Below, piece by piece: positions 33,565 to 41,740 of a stretch of 64,000 nucleotides of DNA; positions within the stretch are counted from its first letter, which is position 1; every line of letters starts with the position of its first letter. This DNA comes from Brachybacterium nesterenkovii (GTDB taxonomy: Bacteria > Actinomycetota > Actinomycetes > Actinomycetales > Dermabacteraceae): assembly GCF_900163655.1 (NCBI RefSeq), contig NZ_FWFG01000068.1:1-64000 (forward strand), in the 5' to 3' direction. A model generated the notes under the pieces. It searched no databases. It saw only the letters and a program-made list of their open reading frames with translations, and was not told the origin of the DNA. Position numbers and translations under genes: made by a program.

Positions 33565-34436
33565 GAAACGACCTCCAGGCTCGCGATGATGTCCTGCAGC
33601 TCCTGGACATGATCGGGGTGATCGGCGGCGACGTCGGAGACCAGGGCGCTGGGCCCGTTCGGCGTCTCCACGACGATGGACGTGACGATCGACTGGTCGG
33701 TCGTCGTCAGCTCGGGGCGGTCGAAGTGGTAGGTGGCCTGGACGATCCACGCGGGCGTGCCGTCGACCGTCGTCGCCTCGGTGCGGTAGTCCGTGACCAC
33801 GGGGGTCTCGCCGAAGTACTCGATGAGGCCCGAGGAGGTGGCGTAGCACTGGAAGATCGTGATCGCGGCCTGCTCGCTGCCGGGGTAGGCGCCCTCGCTC
33901 TCGGGCCAGACCACGCGGCCCACGCTCACGACCGAGTACCAGGAGTCCTCGACGTTGCGGGCGTAGCCGGAGACGTCCTCCATGTAGGAGAGGTTGCCGT
34001 TGCCCCAGGGGAAGCCCCAGGTGCTCGGGAGCGTGTACTGCAGGCCGCCGCCGCGGACCTTGCCGGGCGGCTGCTGGCTGACGGAGGCCTGCGGCAGCAC
34101 GCTGCAGCTGGCGCTGGGCGCCTGCGTGAAGATCGGCGGCGGCGGCGCCAGGTCGGGATCGTCCGGGTCGGGCACGTACTCCTTCTGCCCGGTCGCGGTG
34201 CCCGAGGGCGGGGCCGCCCAGTCCGTGTCGTCCCCCGGCTGCTTGAAGAGGGTCTGGCTCAGCACCAGGGCGACGACGGCGATGATCGCGACGCTCGCGC
34301 CGATCACGGTGAGGATCAGGGCCTTCGAGCGGGAGCGGGCGGCCTCGTCGGGCGGGCTGAGGGTCGGCGCCCCGGGCACGGGCTCGGCGAAGTCCGGCAG
34401 CGCACCGTCGTCGTGCGGATCATCGGCCAGCGTCAT
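33561..34436 (-). CDS. Membrane-anchored protein of unknown function, first of paralogous pair
   Basis: A 291-residue protein: an acidic cytoplasmic N-terminus (MTLADDPHDDGALPDFAEPV), one TM segment at about 39-60 (ALILTVIGASVAIIAVVALVL), a Pro/Asp-rich linker and an extracytoplasmic domain with Cys in ASCSVLP and QCYATSSG. It is paralogous to the 32794-33564 product, from which it differs by a longer N-terminus. GGAAGGAGG lies 5-10 nt before the ATG at 34436. The two genes form one operon with 4-bp overlap. Confidence 0.75.
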   Translation of the reverse strand: MTLADDPHDDGALPDFAEPVPGAPTLSPPDEAARSRSKALILTVIGASVAIIAVVALVLSQTLFKQPGDDTDWAAPPSGTATGQKEYVPDPDDPDLAPPPPIFTQAPSASCSVLPQASVSQQPPGKVRGGGLQYTLPSTWGFPWGNGNLSYMEDVSGYARNVEDSWYSVVSVGRVVWPESEGAYPGSEQAAITIFQCYATSSGLIEYFGETPVVTDYRTEATTVDGTPAWIVQATYHFDRPELTTTDQSIVTSIVVETPNGPSALVSDVAADHPDHVQELQDIIASLEVVS

Positions 34437-34623
34437 CGTCCCCTCCTTCCGGTCCCCACGCAGATTGTTCCACAGCGCACCTGCGTCCACAGAGCCCCGG
34501 GCGGACGGGGCTGGGGGCTCGGGAGCCGCGGCCTGGGAGACGCGGCGGCGCCGACGGGGCACAATCGCGGGGAGGGCCGCGACGGCGAGCGTCGGGTCCC
34601 GCCGCCGACTGGAGGAGACCCCG

Positions 34624-35523
34624 ATGCGACCGCCCACAGCCCTCTCGATCGCCGCGACCGACCCGAGCGGGGCCGATGGCCTCTCCGCGGACCTCAAGAC
34701 GTTCACCGCCCTGGGCGTCTACGGCGCCGCGGCCGTCACCGCGCTGATGCTCCCGGACGACGACGGGGACGTGCGGCCGCGGACGCTCGGCGCGGACCTG
34801 GTGCGCGGCCAGGTCGAGGCGGTCCTCGACGAGGTCGAGATCGACGCGACGCGGATCGGCCTGCTGCCGACGGCCGCCGCGGCCGAGACGGTCGCGGACC
34901 TCGTCGAGACCCGTGCCGACGAGCTGGGCCGGATCGTCCTGGACGTCGTGATGGTGAACGAGGAGCAGACCGTGCTCGTGACCGCCGAGGCCGCGGCGGC
35001 GCTGCGCACCCGCCTCCTGCCGTGCGCCCATGTGCTCGTGGCCGGACCCCTCGAGGCGGCGCAGCTGCTCGGGGAGGTGGTCGCCCGCGACGAGTTCGCC
35101 CTGCGCGACCAGGCCGAGCGCCTGCGCGCCCTGGGCCCGGCGGCCGTGGTGCTGCGCGGCGAGCTCGGCGACGTCGAGGCCGACGATGCCGAGGACGCGG
35201 ACGACGAACCCGAGACGCACGTGGTCATCGCGCACCCCGGGGGAGCCGATGCCCTGCAGGCCGACGGCGGCATCGAGCTGGGGCTGCGGGGGACCGCGGC
35301 GACGCTGTCCGCGGCCATCGCGGCGCAATACGCCCGCATCGCCCAGTTCGATCGCGAGGGCGAGCTCGGGGAGATCGGCCGCCGCGGCGCGACGGACGAC
35401 GACCTCACCGTCATCGGCTCCGCGCAGGAGTTCCTGGCGAGCGCCGTCGACAACGCCGAGGAGTGGGAGGTGTTCCACGGCGGCGCCGGCCCCGTGAACC
35501 ACCTCATCACCCTCGCGGAATGA
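34624..35523 (+). CDS. ThiD-like ribokinase-fold protein with degenerate active site
   Basis: A 299-residue protein clearly related to hydroxymethylpyrimidine (phosphate) kinase ThiD: ALSIAATDPSGADGLSADLKTFTALGVYGAAAVTAL matches its N-terminus. Two functional sites have changed. The catalytic anion hole, normally (D)xxGTGC, reads LRGTAATLSAAIAA, so the Cys and the glycine run are gone, as is the preceding Asp. The GGAG of the substrate site reads GADG. It may be a non-catalytic paralogue or act on another substrate. An acidic insertion (DVEADDAEDADDEPE) is also present. No other thiamine genes are nearby. GGAGGAG precedes the ATG. Confidence 0.8.
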   Translation: MRPPTALSIAATDPSGADGLSADLKTFTALGVYGAAAVTALMLPDDDGDVRPRTLGADLVRGQVEAVLDEVEIDATRIGLLPTAAAAETVADLVETRADELGRIVLDVVMVNEEQTVLVTAEAAAALRTRLLPCAHVLVAGPLEAAQLLGEVVARDEFALRDQAERLRALGPAAVVLRGELGDVEADDAEDADDEPETHVVIAHPGGADALQADGGIELGLRGTAATLSAAIAAQYARIAQFDREGELGEIGRRGATDDDLTVIGSAQEFLASAVDNAEEWEVFHGGAGPVNHLITLAE

Positions 35524-35535
35524 CGGCGGGCGAGG

Positions 35536-36747
35536 TCAGGGCAGCAGGTCCTGCCCGGCCTTGACGTCGAGCAGGCGGGCGACCGACTCGCGCACGCGCT
35601 CGGCGTTGGCGGGCGAGGCCGCGGCCCAGTCGGCGATCGCCGCGGCGAGCTCGGGCCCCAGCGAGGGATCGGCGGTGAGCACCACGTCCCCACCGGCCTT
35701 GAGGAAGCGGGTCGCGCGCTCGCCGACGGGCACGTCGCTCACCGCGGCGGCCGCGCCGATGTCGTCGGTCATCGCCAGGCCCGCGAAGCCGAGGCGCCCG
35801 CGCAGCAGGTCGGTGACGACGGCGCGCGAGAACATCGCGGGGGAGTCCGGGTCGATCGCCGGGTACGTGGCGCTCGCGAGCATGACCCCGACGGCCCCGG
35901 CATCGACGCCGCGCGTGAACGTCGCCAGGGCAGGGTCCTCCGGGTGCGTGGAATCGTCGGTGATCCCGTCGGCGGAGAAGTCGGTGTTCTCGCGGATGCG
36001 GCCCAGTCCGGGGAAGTGCTTGACGACGGCGGCGACGCGGTGCTCGGCCAGCCCCGTGACGGCGGCCTCGACGCAGGCGCCGACCGCCTCGGGATCGGTG
36101 CCGAAGCCGCGCTCGACCTTCCCGACGGGGGCGTTGTCGCGTCCGAGCTCCGGATCGACGACATCGGCGACGGGCGCGAGGGCCATCGCGAAGCCGAGGT
36201 CGGCGAGGTCCGCGCCGATCGTCGCGTAGGCGGCGCGCACGGCCTCGGGGCCCTCGGCGCCGAGGTCCGCGGCCGACGCCGTCTTCTCGGCGGCGTCGCC
36301 CCGCAGCACCCGCACCTGCCCGCCCTCCTGGTCGACCGAGGCGAGCGGCGCGATCCCCACGGCCGCCGCGGCCGTCGCCCGGGCGTCGTCCAGGACGGAG
36401 CGGACGTCCTCGGCGCTCTCCCAGCGGCCCAGCAGGAACAGCCCGCCGCAGCCGGTCTCCTCGAAGGACGCGTGATCGGGCCGCGTGCCCGCGGGCACGC
36501 CGATCCACACGAGCTGGCCGGCGAGCTGCGCGGGGGAGAGGGCGTCGAGCAGGGCGGCATGGCGCTCGGCGGCGGGAGGGACGGGCGTCGCGGTGGACTC
36601 CTGCGCACCGCTCGCGCCCTCGGACGCCCCGCCGCCGGAGCCGCCGGCATCGGACGGCGCCGACCCCGATCCGCCCGCCGAGCACCCTGCCAGCACGGGC
36701 ACGGCAGCGGCGGCGGGCAGGGCGCTGAGCACGGTTCGGCGTCGCAT
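35536..36747 (-). CDS. Glycoside hydrolase family 3 lipoprotein
   Basis: A 403-residue secreted lipoprotein. The signal peptide MRRRTVLSALPAAAAVPVLAGC ends in lipobox LAGC (Cys22), followed by a Gly/Ser linker and a GH3 barrel: GVPAGTRPDHASFEETGCGGLFLLG, SVDQEGGQVRVL, FAMALAPVADV, VKHFPGLG (243-250) and the nucleophile region AMTDDIG (Asp328/329). NagZ-type enzymes have KHFPGHG plus a DSH dyad; here the loop reads GRIRENTDFS, without that histidine. It may cut beta-linked N-acetylhexosamine in peptidoglycan, or another glycan, or be inactive. CAGACT ends 6 nt before the ATG. Confidence 0.85.
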   Translation of the reverse strand: MRRRTVLSALPAAAAVPVLAGCSAGGSGSAPSDAGGSGGGASEGASGAQESTATPVPPAAERHAALLDALSPAQLAGQLVWIGVPAGTRPDHASFEETGCGGLFLLGRWESAEDVRSVLDDARATAAAAVGIAPLASVDQEGGQVRVLRGDAAEKTASAADLGAEGPEAVRAAYATIGADLADLGFAMALAPVADVVDPELGRDNAPVGKVERGFGTDPEAVGACVEAAVTGLAEHRVAAVVKHFPGLGRIRENTDFSADGITDDSTHPEDPALATFTRGVDAGAVGVMLASATYPAIDPDSPAMFSRAVVTDLLRGRLGFAGLAMTDDIGAAAAVSDVPVGERATRFLKAGGDVVLTADPSLGPELAAAIADWAAASPANAERVRESVARLLDVKAGQDLLP

Positions 36748-36753
36748 GCGGCC

Positions 36754-36759
36754 AGTCTG
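36754..36759 (-). promoter_or_regulatory. Candidate leaderless -10 hexamer for the GH3 gene
   Basis: CAGACT on the minus strand, 6 nt before the ATG at 36747. Same arrangement as the response regulator gene. Confidence 0.35.
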
Positions 36760-36798
36760 GCACGGCGGTCGCCCCGCTGCTCCGTCGCCCCCGGCCGC

Positions 36799-36804
36799 TA
36801 GGGT
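36799..36804 (+). promoter_or_regulatory. Candidate leaderless -10 hexamer for the 36811 operon
   Basis: TAGGGT ends 6 nt before the ATG at 36811, with no Shine-Dalgarno sequence. It would drive the four-gene operon 36811-41727. Confidence 0.5.
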
Positions 36805-36810
36805 GGCGCC

Positions 36811-37443
36811 ATGGCGTCACCGTCGAAGTCCGCGTCCAGTGATCCTGTGCCTCCCAGTGATCCCGCGCCGTCCGTCGCAGCCCCGACGCCCTCGGGGCCC
36901 GCGCCCGCGGGTCCGCCGCCCGCCCGCGCCGCCGCGATCGAGGCGTGGACCGGCACGACGTTCGAGCGCTGGGTCGAGATCCTCGATGCGGCAGGCGCCC
37001 GCACCATGGAGCACCGCGCGATCGCGCGCCGGCTAGGCGATGAGCACGGCGTCGAGCCCTGGTGGGCGCAGGGCGTGACGGTCGCCTACGAGCAGCGGAT
37101 CGGTCGCCGCGTCGAGGGCCAGAGCTGCGCGGGGACGTTCACCGCGAACATCTCGCGCACGCTTCCGGGCGCGCCCGAGGAGGTCCTGGAGCGCTGGGAG
37201 GCCTTCATCGCTCCGCGCCTGGCGGGACTGGGGCTCGAGAACCCCCGGACCTCGCGGACCGAGCGCTGGCTGTACTGGCGCGCCGGCGGCATCGACGGCA
37301 CCCGGGTGGCCGGCACCCTGCAGGTCAAGGGCGATGACCGCACCGTGCTCGCGATCGGACACGAGAAGCTGGCCGACGCCGATGACCGCGCCGCGCGCAA
37401 GGCGGCCTGGACGCAGACCATGAAGGAGTTCACGGCCCCATGA
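36811..37443 (+). CDS. DUF4287-like domain protein
   Basis: A 210-residue soluble protein. After a 40-residue Pro/Ser/Ala-rich start, residues 43-105 (WTGTTFERWVEILDAAGARTMEHRAIARRLGDEHGVEPWWAQGVTVAYEQRIG) match the DUF4287 pattern. The second half (TFTANISRTLPGAPEEVLERW, GRTVLAIGHEKL-like DRTVLAIGHEKLAD) resembles an SRPBCC/AHSA1-type fold that often follows DUF4287. Function unknown. The last four bases overlap the start of the S9 peptidase gene (ATGA), so the two are coupled. Confidence 0.8.
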   Translation: MASPSKSASSDPVPPSDPAPSVAAPTPSGPAPAGPPPARAAAIEAWTGTTFERWVEILDAAGARTMEHRAIARRLGDEHGVEPWWAQGVTVAYEQRIGRRVEGQSCAGTFTANISRTLPGAPEEVLERWEAFIAPRLAGLGLENPRTSRTERWLYWRAGGIDGTRVAGTLQVKGDDRTVLAIGHEKLADADDRAARKAAWTQTMKEFTAP

Positions 37444-39662
37444 CCGCGCAGACCACCCCCGCGCCGGAAGCGCCCGACGACCAGCCCGCTGCGGGTGACC
37501 TCCCCGCCGCTGATGGCGTGCCCGGCACCGACGGCCTGCCCGCCCCCGACGGCTCCGCCGACCCGTGGCTGTGGCTCGAGGACGTCGACGGCGAGCGCGC
37601 GCTGGACTGGGTGCGCGAGCGCACCGCCCGCGCCGAGGAGGAGCTGGACGCGGACGGCCTGTCGGCCGTGCTCGAGCGCGAGATCCTCGAGATCCTCGAC
37701 GCCCCCGACCGCATCCCCGGCGTCACGGCGCGCGGCGCGCACCTGTACAACGTGTGGACCGACGCCGAGCACGAGCGCGGCCTGTGGCGCCGCACCACGC
37801 TGGACTCCTTCCGCACGGACGATCCCGCCTGGGAGGTGCTGCTGGACGTCGACGCCCTGAACGAGGCCGAGGGCGAGGACTGGGTGTGGCACGGCGCGCG
37901 CCTGCTGCGGCCCGCGGAGGGCGAGCCGTACCGGCGGGCGCTCGTGAGCCTGTCCCACGGCGGCTCCGACGCGGACACGACCCGCGAGTTCGACCTGGAG
38001 ACCCGTGCGTTCGTCCCGGAGTCCGAGGGCGGCTTCGTGCGGCCCGCGGCCAAGGGGTCGATGTCGTGGATCGACGAGGACACCGTGTGGGTGGCCACGG
38101 ACCTGGGCGAGGGGACGATGACCACGTCGGGCTACCCGCGCCAGGTGCGGCGCTGGCGCCGCGGCCAGGCGCTCGCCGACGCGGAGCTGGTGTTCGAGGC
38201 CGATGCGACCGACATGGTCGCGGCGGGCGTCCACGACGCGACGCCGGGCTGGGAGCGCGACTGGATCGTGCGGGCCCGCGCCTTCTACGATGACGACCTG
38301 ATCCTGGTGCGGGAGGACGGCGAGCTGGTGACGGTCGAGGCCCCGCGCGACTGCGAGGTGGGCGCCCACCGCGACCTCGTGACGTTCCTGCCCCGCAGCG
38401 ACTGGAGCGTCGGCGACGACGTCTTCCCCGCCGGGTCCCTCGTCGTCGGCGACCTCGAGCAGCACCTCGCGGGCACGGGCCGCCTGACGATGCTGTTCGA
38501 GCCGACGCCCTCGACCTCGCTCGCGGGTCTCACGATCACCCAGAACCTGCTGGTGCTGACGATCCTCGAGGACGTCGTGCACCGCCTCGAGGTGCACCGC
38601 CGCGACAGCGACGGCCGCTGGATCAGCGAGGACCTGTTCCCGCAGCTCACGGGCTCGATCGGCGTCGCGGCCGTCGACGCGGACGCATCCGATGAGGTGT
38701 GGCTGAGCACCACCGACTTCCTGCGCCCGGCGGCCCTGCAGCTGGCGGACCTGGCCCCGATCGCCCGCGGCGAGGCGCCGGGCGAGCCCGAGACGCTGAA
38801 GTCGGCCCCCGAGCGCTTCGACGCGAGCGGCCTCGTGGCCACCCAGCACTTCGCGACCTCCGCCGACGGCACGAGCATCCCCTATTTCCTCGTCGGCCCC
38901 GAGGAGCCGACCGCGCCGGGGGAGCAGCCGACGCTGCTGTACGGCTACGGCGGCTTCGAGATCTCGATGACCCCCGGATACCTGGGGGCGACCGGCAAGG
39001 CCTGGCTGGAGCGCGGCGGCACCTACGCGGTCGCGTGCATCCGCGGAGGCGGCGAGTACGGCCCCGCCTGGCATCAGGCGGCGCTCACCGAGAACCGTCA
39101 CCGCGCCTACGAGGACTTCGAGGCCGTCGCGGCCGACCTCATCGAGCGGGGCGTCACCTCGCCCTCCCATCTGGCGGTGCGCGGCGGCTCGAACGGCGGC
39201 CTGCTGACGGGGAACATGCTGGTGCGCAGCCCCGAGCTGTTCGGCGCGATCGTGATCCAGGTGCCGCTGCTGGACATGAAGCGCTACTCCCACCTGCTCG
39301 CCGGCGCGAGCTGGATGGCCGAGTACGGGGACCCCGACACCGACGACTGGGACTTCCTCCGCTCCTTCAGCCCGTACCACCTGCTCGATCCCGACGCCGA
39401 GTACCCGCCGACCTTCCTGCTGACCTCCACACGGGACGACCGCGTGCACCCCGGCCACGCCCGCAAGATGACCGCGGCGCTGGAGTCCCTGGGCGCGGAC
39501 GTGCGGCTGTGGGAGAACATCGAGGGCGGACACGGCGGCGCGGCCAGCAACCAGCAGGCCGCCCGCATGAGCGCCCTCGTCCACGCGTTCCTGTGGCGGA
39601 CGATCGGCGCCGATGCCGCGGTCGCACGCGACGTGCAGGACTCGCCGGGGGAGGCGCCGTGA
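37440..39662 (+). CDS. S9 prolyl oligopeptidase family serine peptidase
   Basis: A 740-residue peptidase with an N-terminal beta-propeller and a C-terminal alpha/beta hydrolase domain. The propeller starts DPWLWLEDVDGERALDWV. The catalytic triad is visible: Ser584 in GGSNGGLL, the Asp pair 666-667 in TSTRDDRVHPGHARKM and His698 in EGGHGG. No signal peptide, so it probably cuts short peptides in the cytoplasm. The first 40 residues are a Pro/Ala-rich extension. It is the second gene of an operon with overlaps on both sides (ATGA with DUF4287, GTGA with DinB). Confidence 0.93.
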   Translation: MTAQTTPAPEAPDDQPAAGDLPAADGVPGTDGLPAPDGSADPWLWLEDVDGERALDWVRERTARAEEELDADGLSAVLEREILEILDAPDRIPGVTARGAHLYNVWTDAEHERGLWRRTTLDSFRTDDPAWEVLLDVDALNEAEGEDWVWHGARLLRPAEGEPYRRALVSLSHGGSDADTTREFDLETRAFVPESEGGFVRPAAKGSMSWIDEDTVWVATDLGEGTMTTSGYPRQVRRWRRGQALADAELVFEADATDMVAAGVHDATPGWERDWIVRARAFYDDDLILVREDGELVTVEAPRDCEVGAHRDLVTFLPRSDWSVGDDVFPAGSLVVGDLEQHLAGTGRLTMLFEPTPSTSLAGLTITQNLLVLTILEDVVHRLEVHRRDSDGRWISEDLFPQLTGSIGVAAVDADASDEVWLSTTDFLRPAALQLADLAPIARGEAPGEPETLKSAPERFDASGLVATQHFATSADGTSIPYFLVGPEEPTAPGEQPTLLYGYGGFEISMTPGYLGATGKAWLERGGTYAVACIRGGGEYGPAWHQAALTENRHRAYEDFEAVAADLIERGVTSPSHLAVRGGSNGGLLTGNMLVRSPELFGAIVIQVPLLDMKRYSHLLAGASWMAEYGDPDTDDWDFLRSFSPYHLLDPDAEYPPTFLLTSTRDDRVHPGHARKMTAALESLGADVRLWENIEGGHGGAASNQQAARMSALVHAFLWRTIGADAAVARDVQDSPGEAP

Positions 39663-40318
39663 CCCCGACCCACCGCGCCGACGGCGCGGCTGCCGACGGC
39701 GCGACTTCCGCCGACGACGGCGCCTTCGACGACTTCATGGACCGCATGGCCGCCGAGCAGGCCGCCGCCGCACCGCCGGAGCCGGAGACGGTCGAGGAGG
39801 ATCCGCGCGACGACCGGCCGGACCCGCCGCTCCTGGGCGGCGAGATGGAGACGCTCGGCGGCTTCCTCGACTTCCTGCGCGCGACCGTCCACCACAAGTG
39901 CGCGGGGCTGACCGACGAGCAGGCCGCGGAGTCCCCGCTCGGCTCCCTCACGAGCCCGATCGGCCTGGTCCGCCACCTCGCGGACGTCGAGCGCTACTGG
40001 TTCGGGGCCGTGATCGGCGCCGTCCCGTCCGAGGAGGTCGGCTACCGCTGGAGCGCAGGTCCGGGCGCGGGGGAGGACGGCGCCGAGTTCCGGCTCGAGC
40101 GCGGGGCGTCGCTGGACGCGGCGCTCGAGGACTACGCCGCCGCCTGCGCGTCCTCGCGGGCGATCCTCGCCGGTCGGGAGGGCGATGACGAGGCCCGCGG
40201 CGCGCGTGAGAGGCGCAGCGTCCGCTGGGTGCTGATCCATATGGTGGAGGAGACGGGGCGCCACCTGGGGCATCTCGATGCCGTGACCGAGCTGATCGAC
40301 GGAAGGACCGGGGAATGA
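39659..40318 (+). CDS. DinB/DUF664 family protein
   Basis: A 219-residue four-helix-bundle protein starting with GTG at 39659. The N-terminal 60 residues are acidic and low complexity. The DinB/DUF664 core has GGFLDFLRATVHHKCAGLTDEQA, SPIGLVRHLADVERYWF and WVLIHMVEETGRHLGHLDAVTE, whose histidines (HL...H, ETGRH) would bind a metal. DUF664 members act as thiol (often mycothiol)-dependent transferases in actinobacteria; the substrate is not known here. The stop of the S9 gene and the start overlap (GTGA), and its own stop overlaps the next start (ATGA). Confidence 0.88.
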   Translation: MTPTHRADGAAADGATSADDGAFDDFMDRMAAEQAAAAPPEPETVEEDPRDDRPDPPLLGGEMETLGGFLDFLRATVHHKCAGLTDEQAAESPLGSLTSPIGLVRHLADVERYWFGAVIGAVPSEEVGYRWSAGPGAGEDGAEFRLERGASLDAALEDYAAACASSRAILAGREGDDEARGARERRSVRWVLIHMVEETGRHLGHLDAVTELIDGRTGE

Positions 40319-41727
40319 GCCAGGCCGACGCGACCCGCCGTGCGAACGACGCCGACGACGCCGCGACGCTCGAGCCGCGGGGCGTGCGCCCGCCGCTCGT
40401 GGACATCGCCGACCGCCGCGGCCAGGACGAGCTGCTGCAGATCCGCAACGACCTCATGACCGTCTACCGGCCCGTGAGCGCCGACGACCCGCGGCTGTTC
40501 CCCCTCCGCTACGCGCGGGCGGGGGCCGGGCGCGACGGCAGGCGCAGCGGCCTGCCGCCCATCGTGATCCTCCCCGACGGCCCCGAGCTCGCCTCCGTGC
40601 TGCCCTACGACGTGCTGCGCCGCATGATGACCATGCGCGGGCTGGACGTGATCATGGTCGAGCACCGCGGGGTGGGCCTGTCCCGCCTGGACGCGGAGGG
40701 TCGCGACCTGCCCGCGGACGCCATGCGCCTGGCGGAAGTGGTCGGTGACGTCCTGGCCGTCCTCAACCGCTCGGGCGTGGAGCGCGCGGTGCTGTACGGC
40801 GTCGGGTACGGCGCCGCCCTCGCTCAGATCCTCGCCGCCGAGCATCCCGAGCGCGTGCACTCCCTCGTGCTCGATTCCCCGCTGACCTCCGCCGACGACG
40901 AGGCGGTGGGCCAGCGCCGCTTCCGCGAGCTGTACTGGGAGGGCGCTGACCCGCAGACGGCGTCGATCGCCTCGGTGCTGCGGGGCCTCGTCGAGGACGG
41001 CGTGCTCGACGGCCCGAGTGCGGGACCGGTCCTGGCGGCCGTCCACGAGTACGGCGGCCCGGATGCCGTCGGCGACCTCGTCGATCTGCTCGCCCAGGGC
41101 CGCGGCGCCCTCACCTGGCGCTCGATCCGCGAGGTGCTCACGCGCGAGTGGCTGCAGTCCACGCCCTACGTCTTCGAGAACGACCTGGTGGCGCGCATCG
41201 CCCGCACCGAGCTGGGGATGGGCTCGCACGCCGACGGGGGAGACCTCGACCCGCTCGCGCTGCTGGCCGAGCAGGTGGCGGACGCGGCGCCGTTCGCGGG
41301 GGAGCCGTTCGACCTGCACGCCCTGAGCCGCCGGATCACCGCGCCGACGCTCGTGCTCGCCGGGGCCGAGGATCTGGTGTCGCCGCCGGAGATCGCCCGG
41401 GACCTCGCCGGGCGCATCCCCGGTGCGCATCTGCTGGAGCTGCCGGGGCTGGGCCACTCCATCCTCGATGCGCACCCGAACGTCGCGATCGTCGCCGCCT
41501 GGTGGTCGGCCGCGGGCTGCGCGGATCAGCTCGCGGGCCGGGAGCGGGAGCTCGCGGCGATCCCGCGGGCCTCGCTGAACCGGGCGCTCGGGCACACCCT
41601 GCGCATCGCCCTGCTCGCCGAGCGGATCTCGCCGTGGAAGCTGCGCCTGGAGTCGGCGCGGATGCGGCGCGAGGGCGCCGGGGAGAACGCGACGGGCCGC
41701 CGGGCGCGCCGCGCCAGCGCGCTGTGA
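40315..41727 (+). CDS. Alpha/beta hydrolase-fold protein lacking the nucleophile serine
   Basis: A 470-residue protein with an alpha/beta hydrolase core: PPIVILPDGPELASVLPYDVLR, VIMVEHRGVGLSRL and LVLAGAEDLVSPPE (charge-relay Asp) and LPGLGHSILDAHP (His). The nucleophile elbow, normally GxSxG, reads YGVGYGAALAQ, so Gly164 replaces serine. The Asp and His positions remain. Either it is not a hydrolase or another residue serves. The C-terminal 60 residues form a basic helix (RISPWKLRLESARMRR). Last gene of the operon DUF4287-S9-DinB-hydrolase, overlapping DinB by 4 bp. Confidence 0.82.
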   Translation: MSQADATRRANDADDAATLEPRGVRPPLVDIADRRGQDELLQIRNDLMTVYRPVSADDPRLFPLRYARAGAGRDGRRSGLPPIVILPDGPELASVLPYDVLRRMMTMRGLDVIMVEHRGVGLSRLDAEGRDLPADAMRLAEVVGDVLAVLNRSGVERAVLYGVGYGAALAQILAAEHPERVHSLVLDSPLTSADDEAVGQRRFRELYWEGADPQTASIASVLRGLVEDGVLDGPSAGPVLAAVHEYGGPDAVGDLVDLLAQGRGALTWRSIREVLTREWLQSTPYVFENDLVARIARTELGMGSHADGGDLDPLALLAEQVADAAPFAGEPFDLHALSRRITAPTLVLAGAEDLVSPPEIARDLAGRIPGAHLLELPGLGHSILDAHPNVAIVAAWWSAAGCADQLAGRERELAAIPRASLNRALGHTLRIALLAERISPWKLRLESARMRREGAGENATGRRARRASAL

Positions 41728-41740
41728 GGGAGGGATTCCG

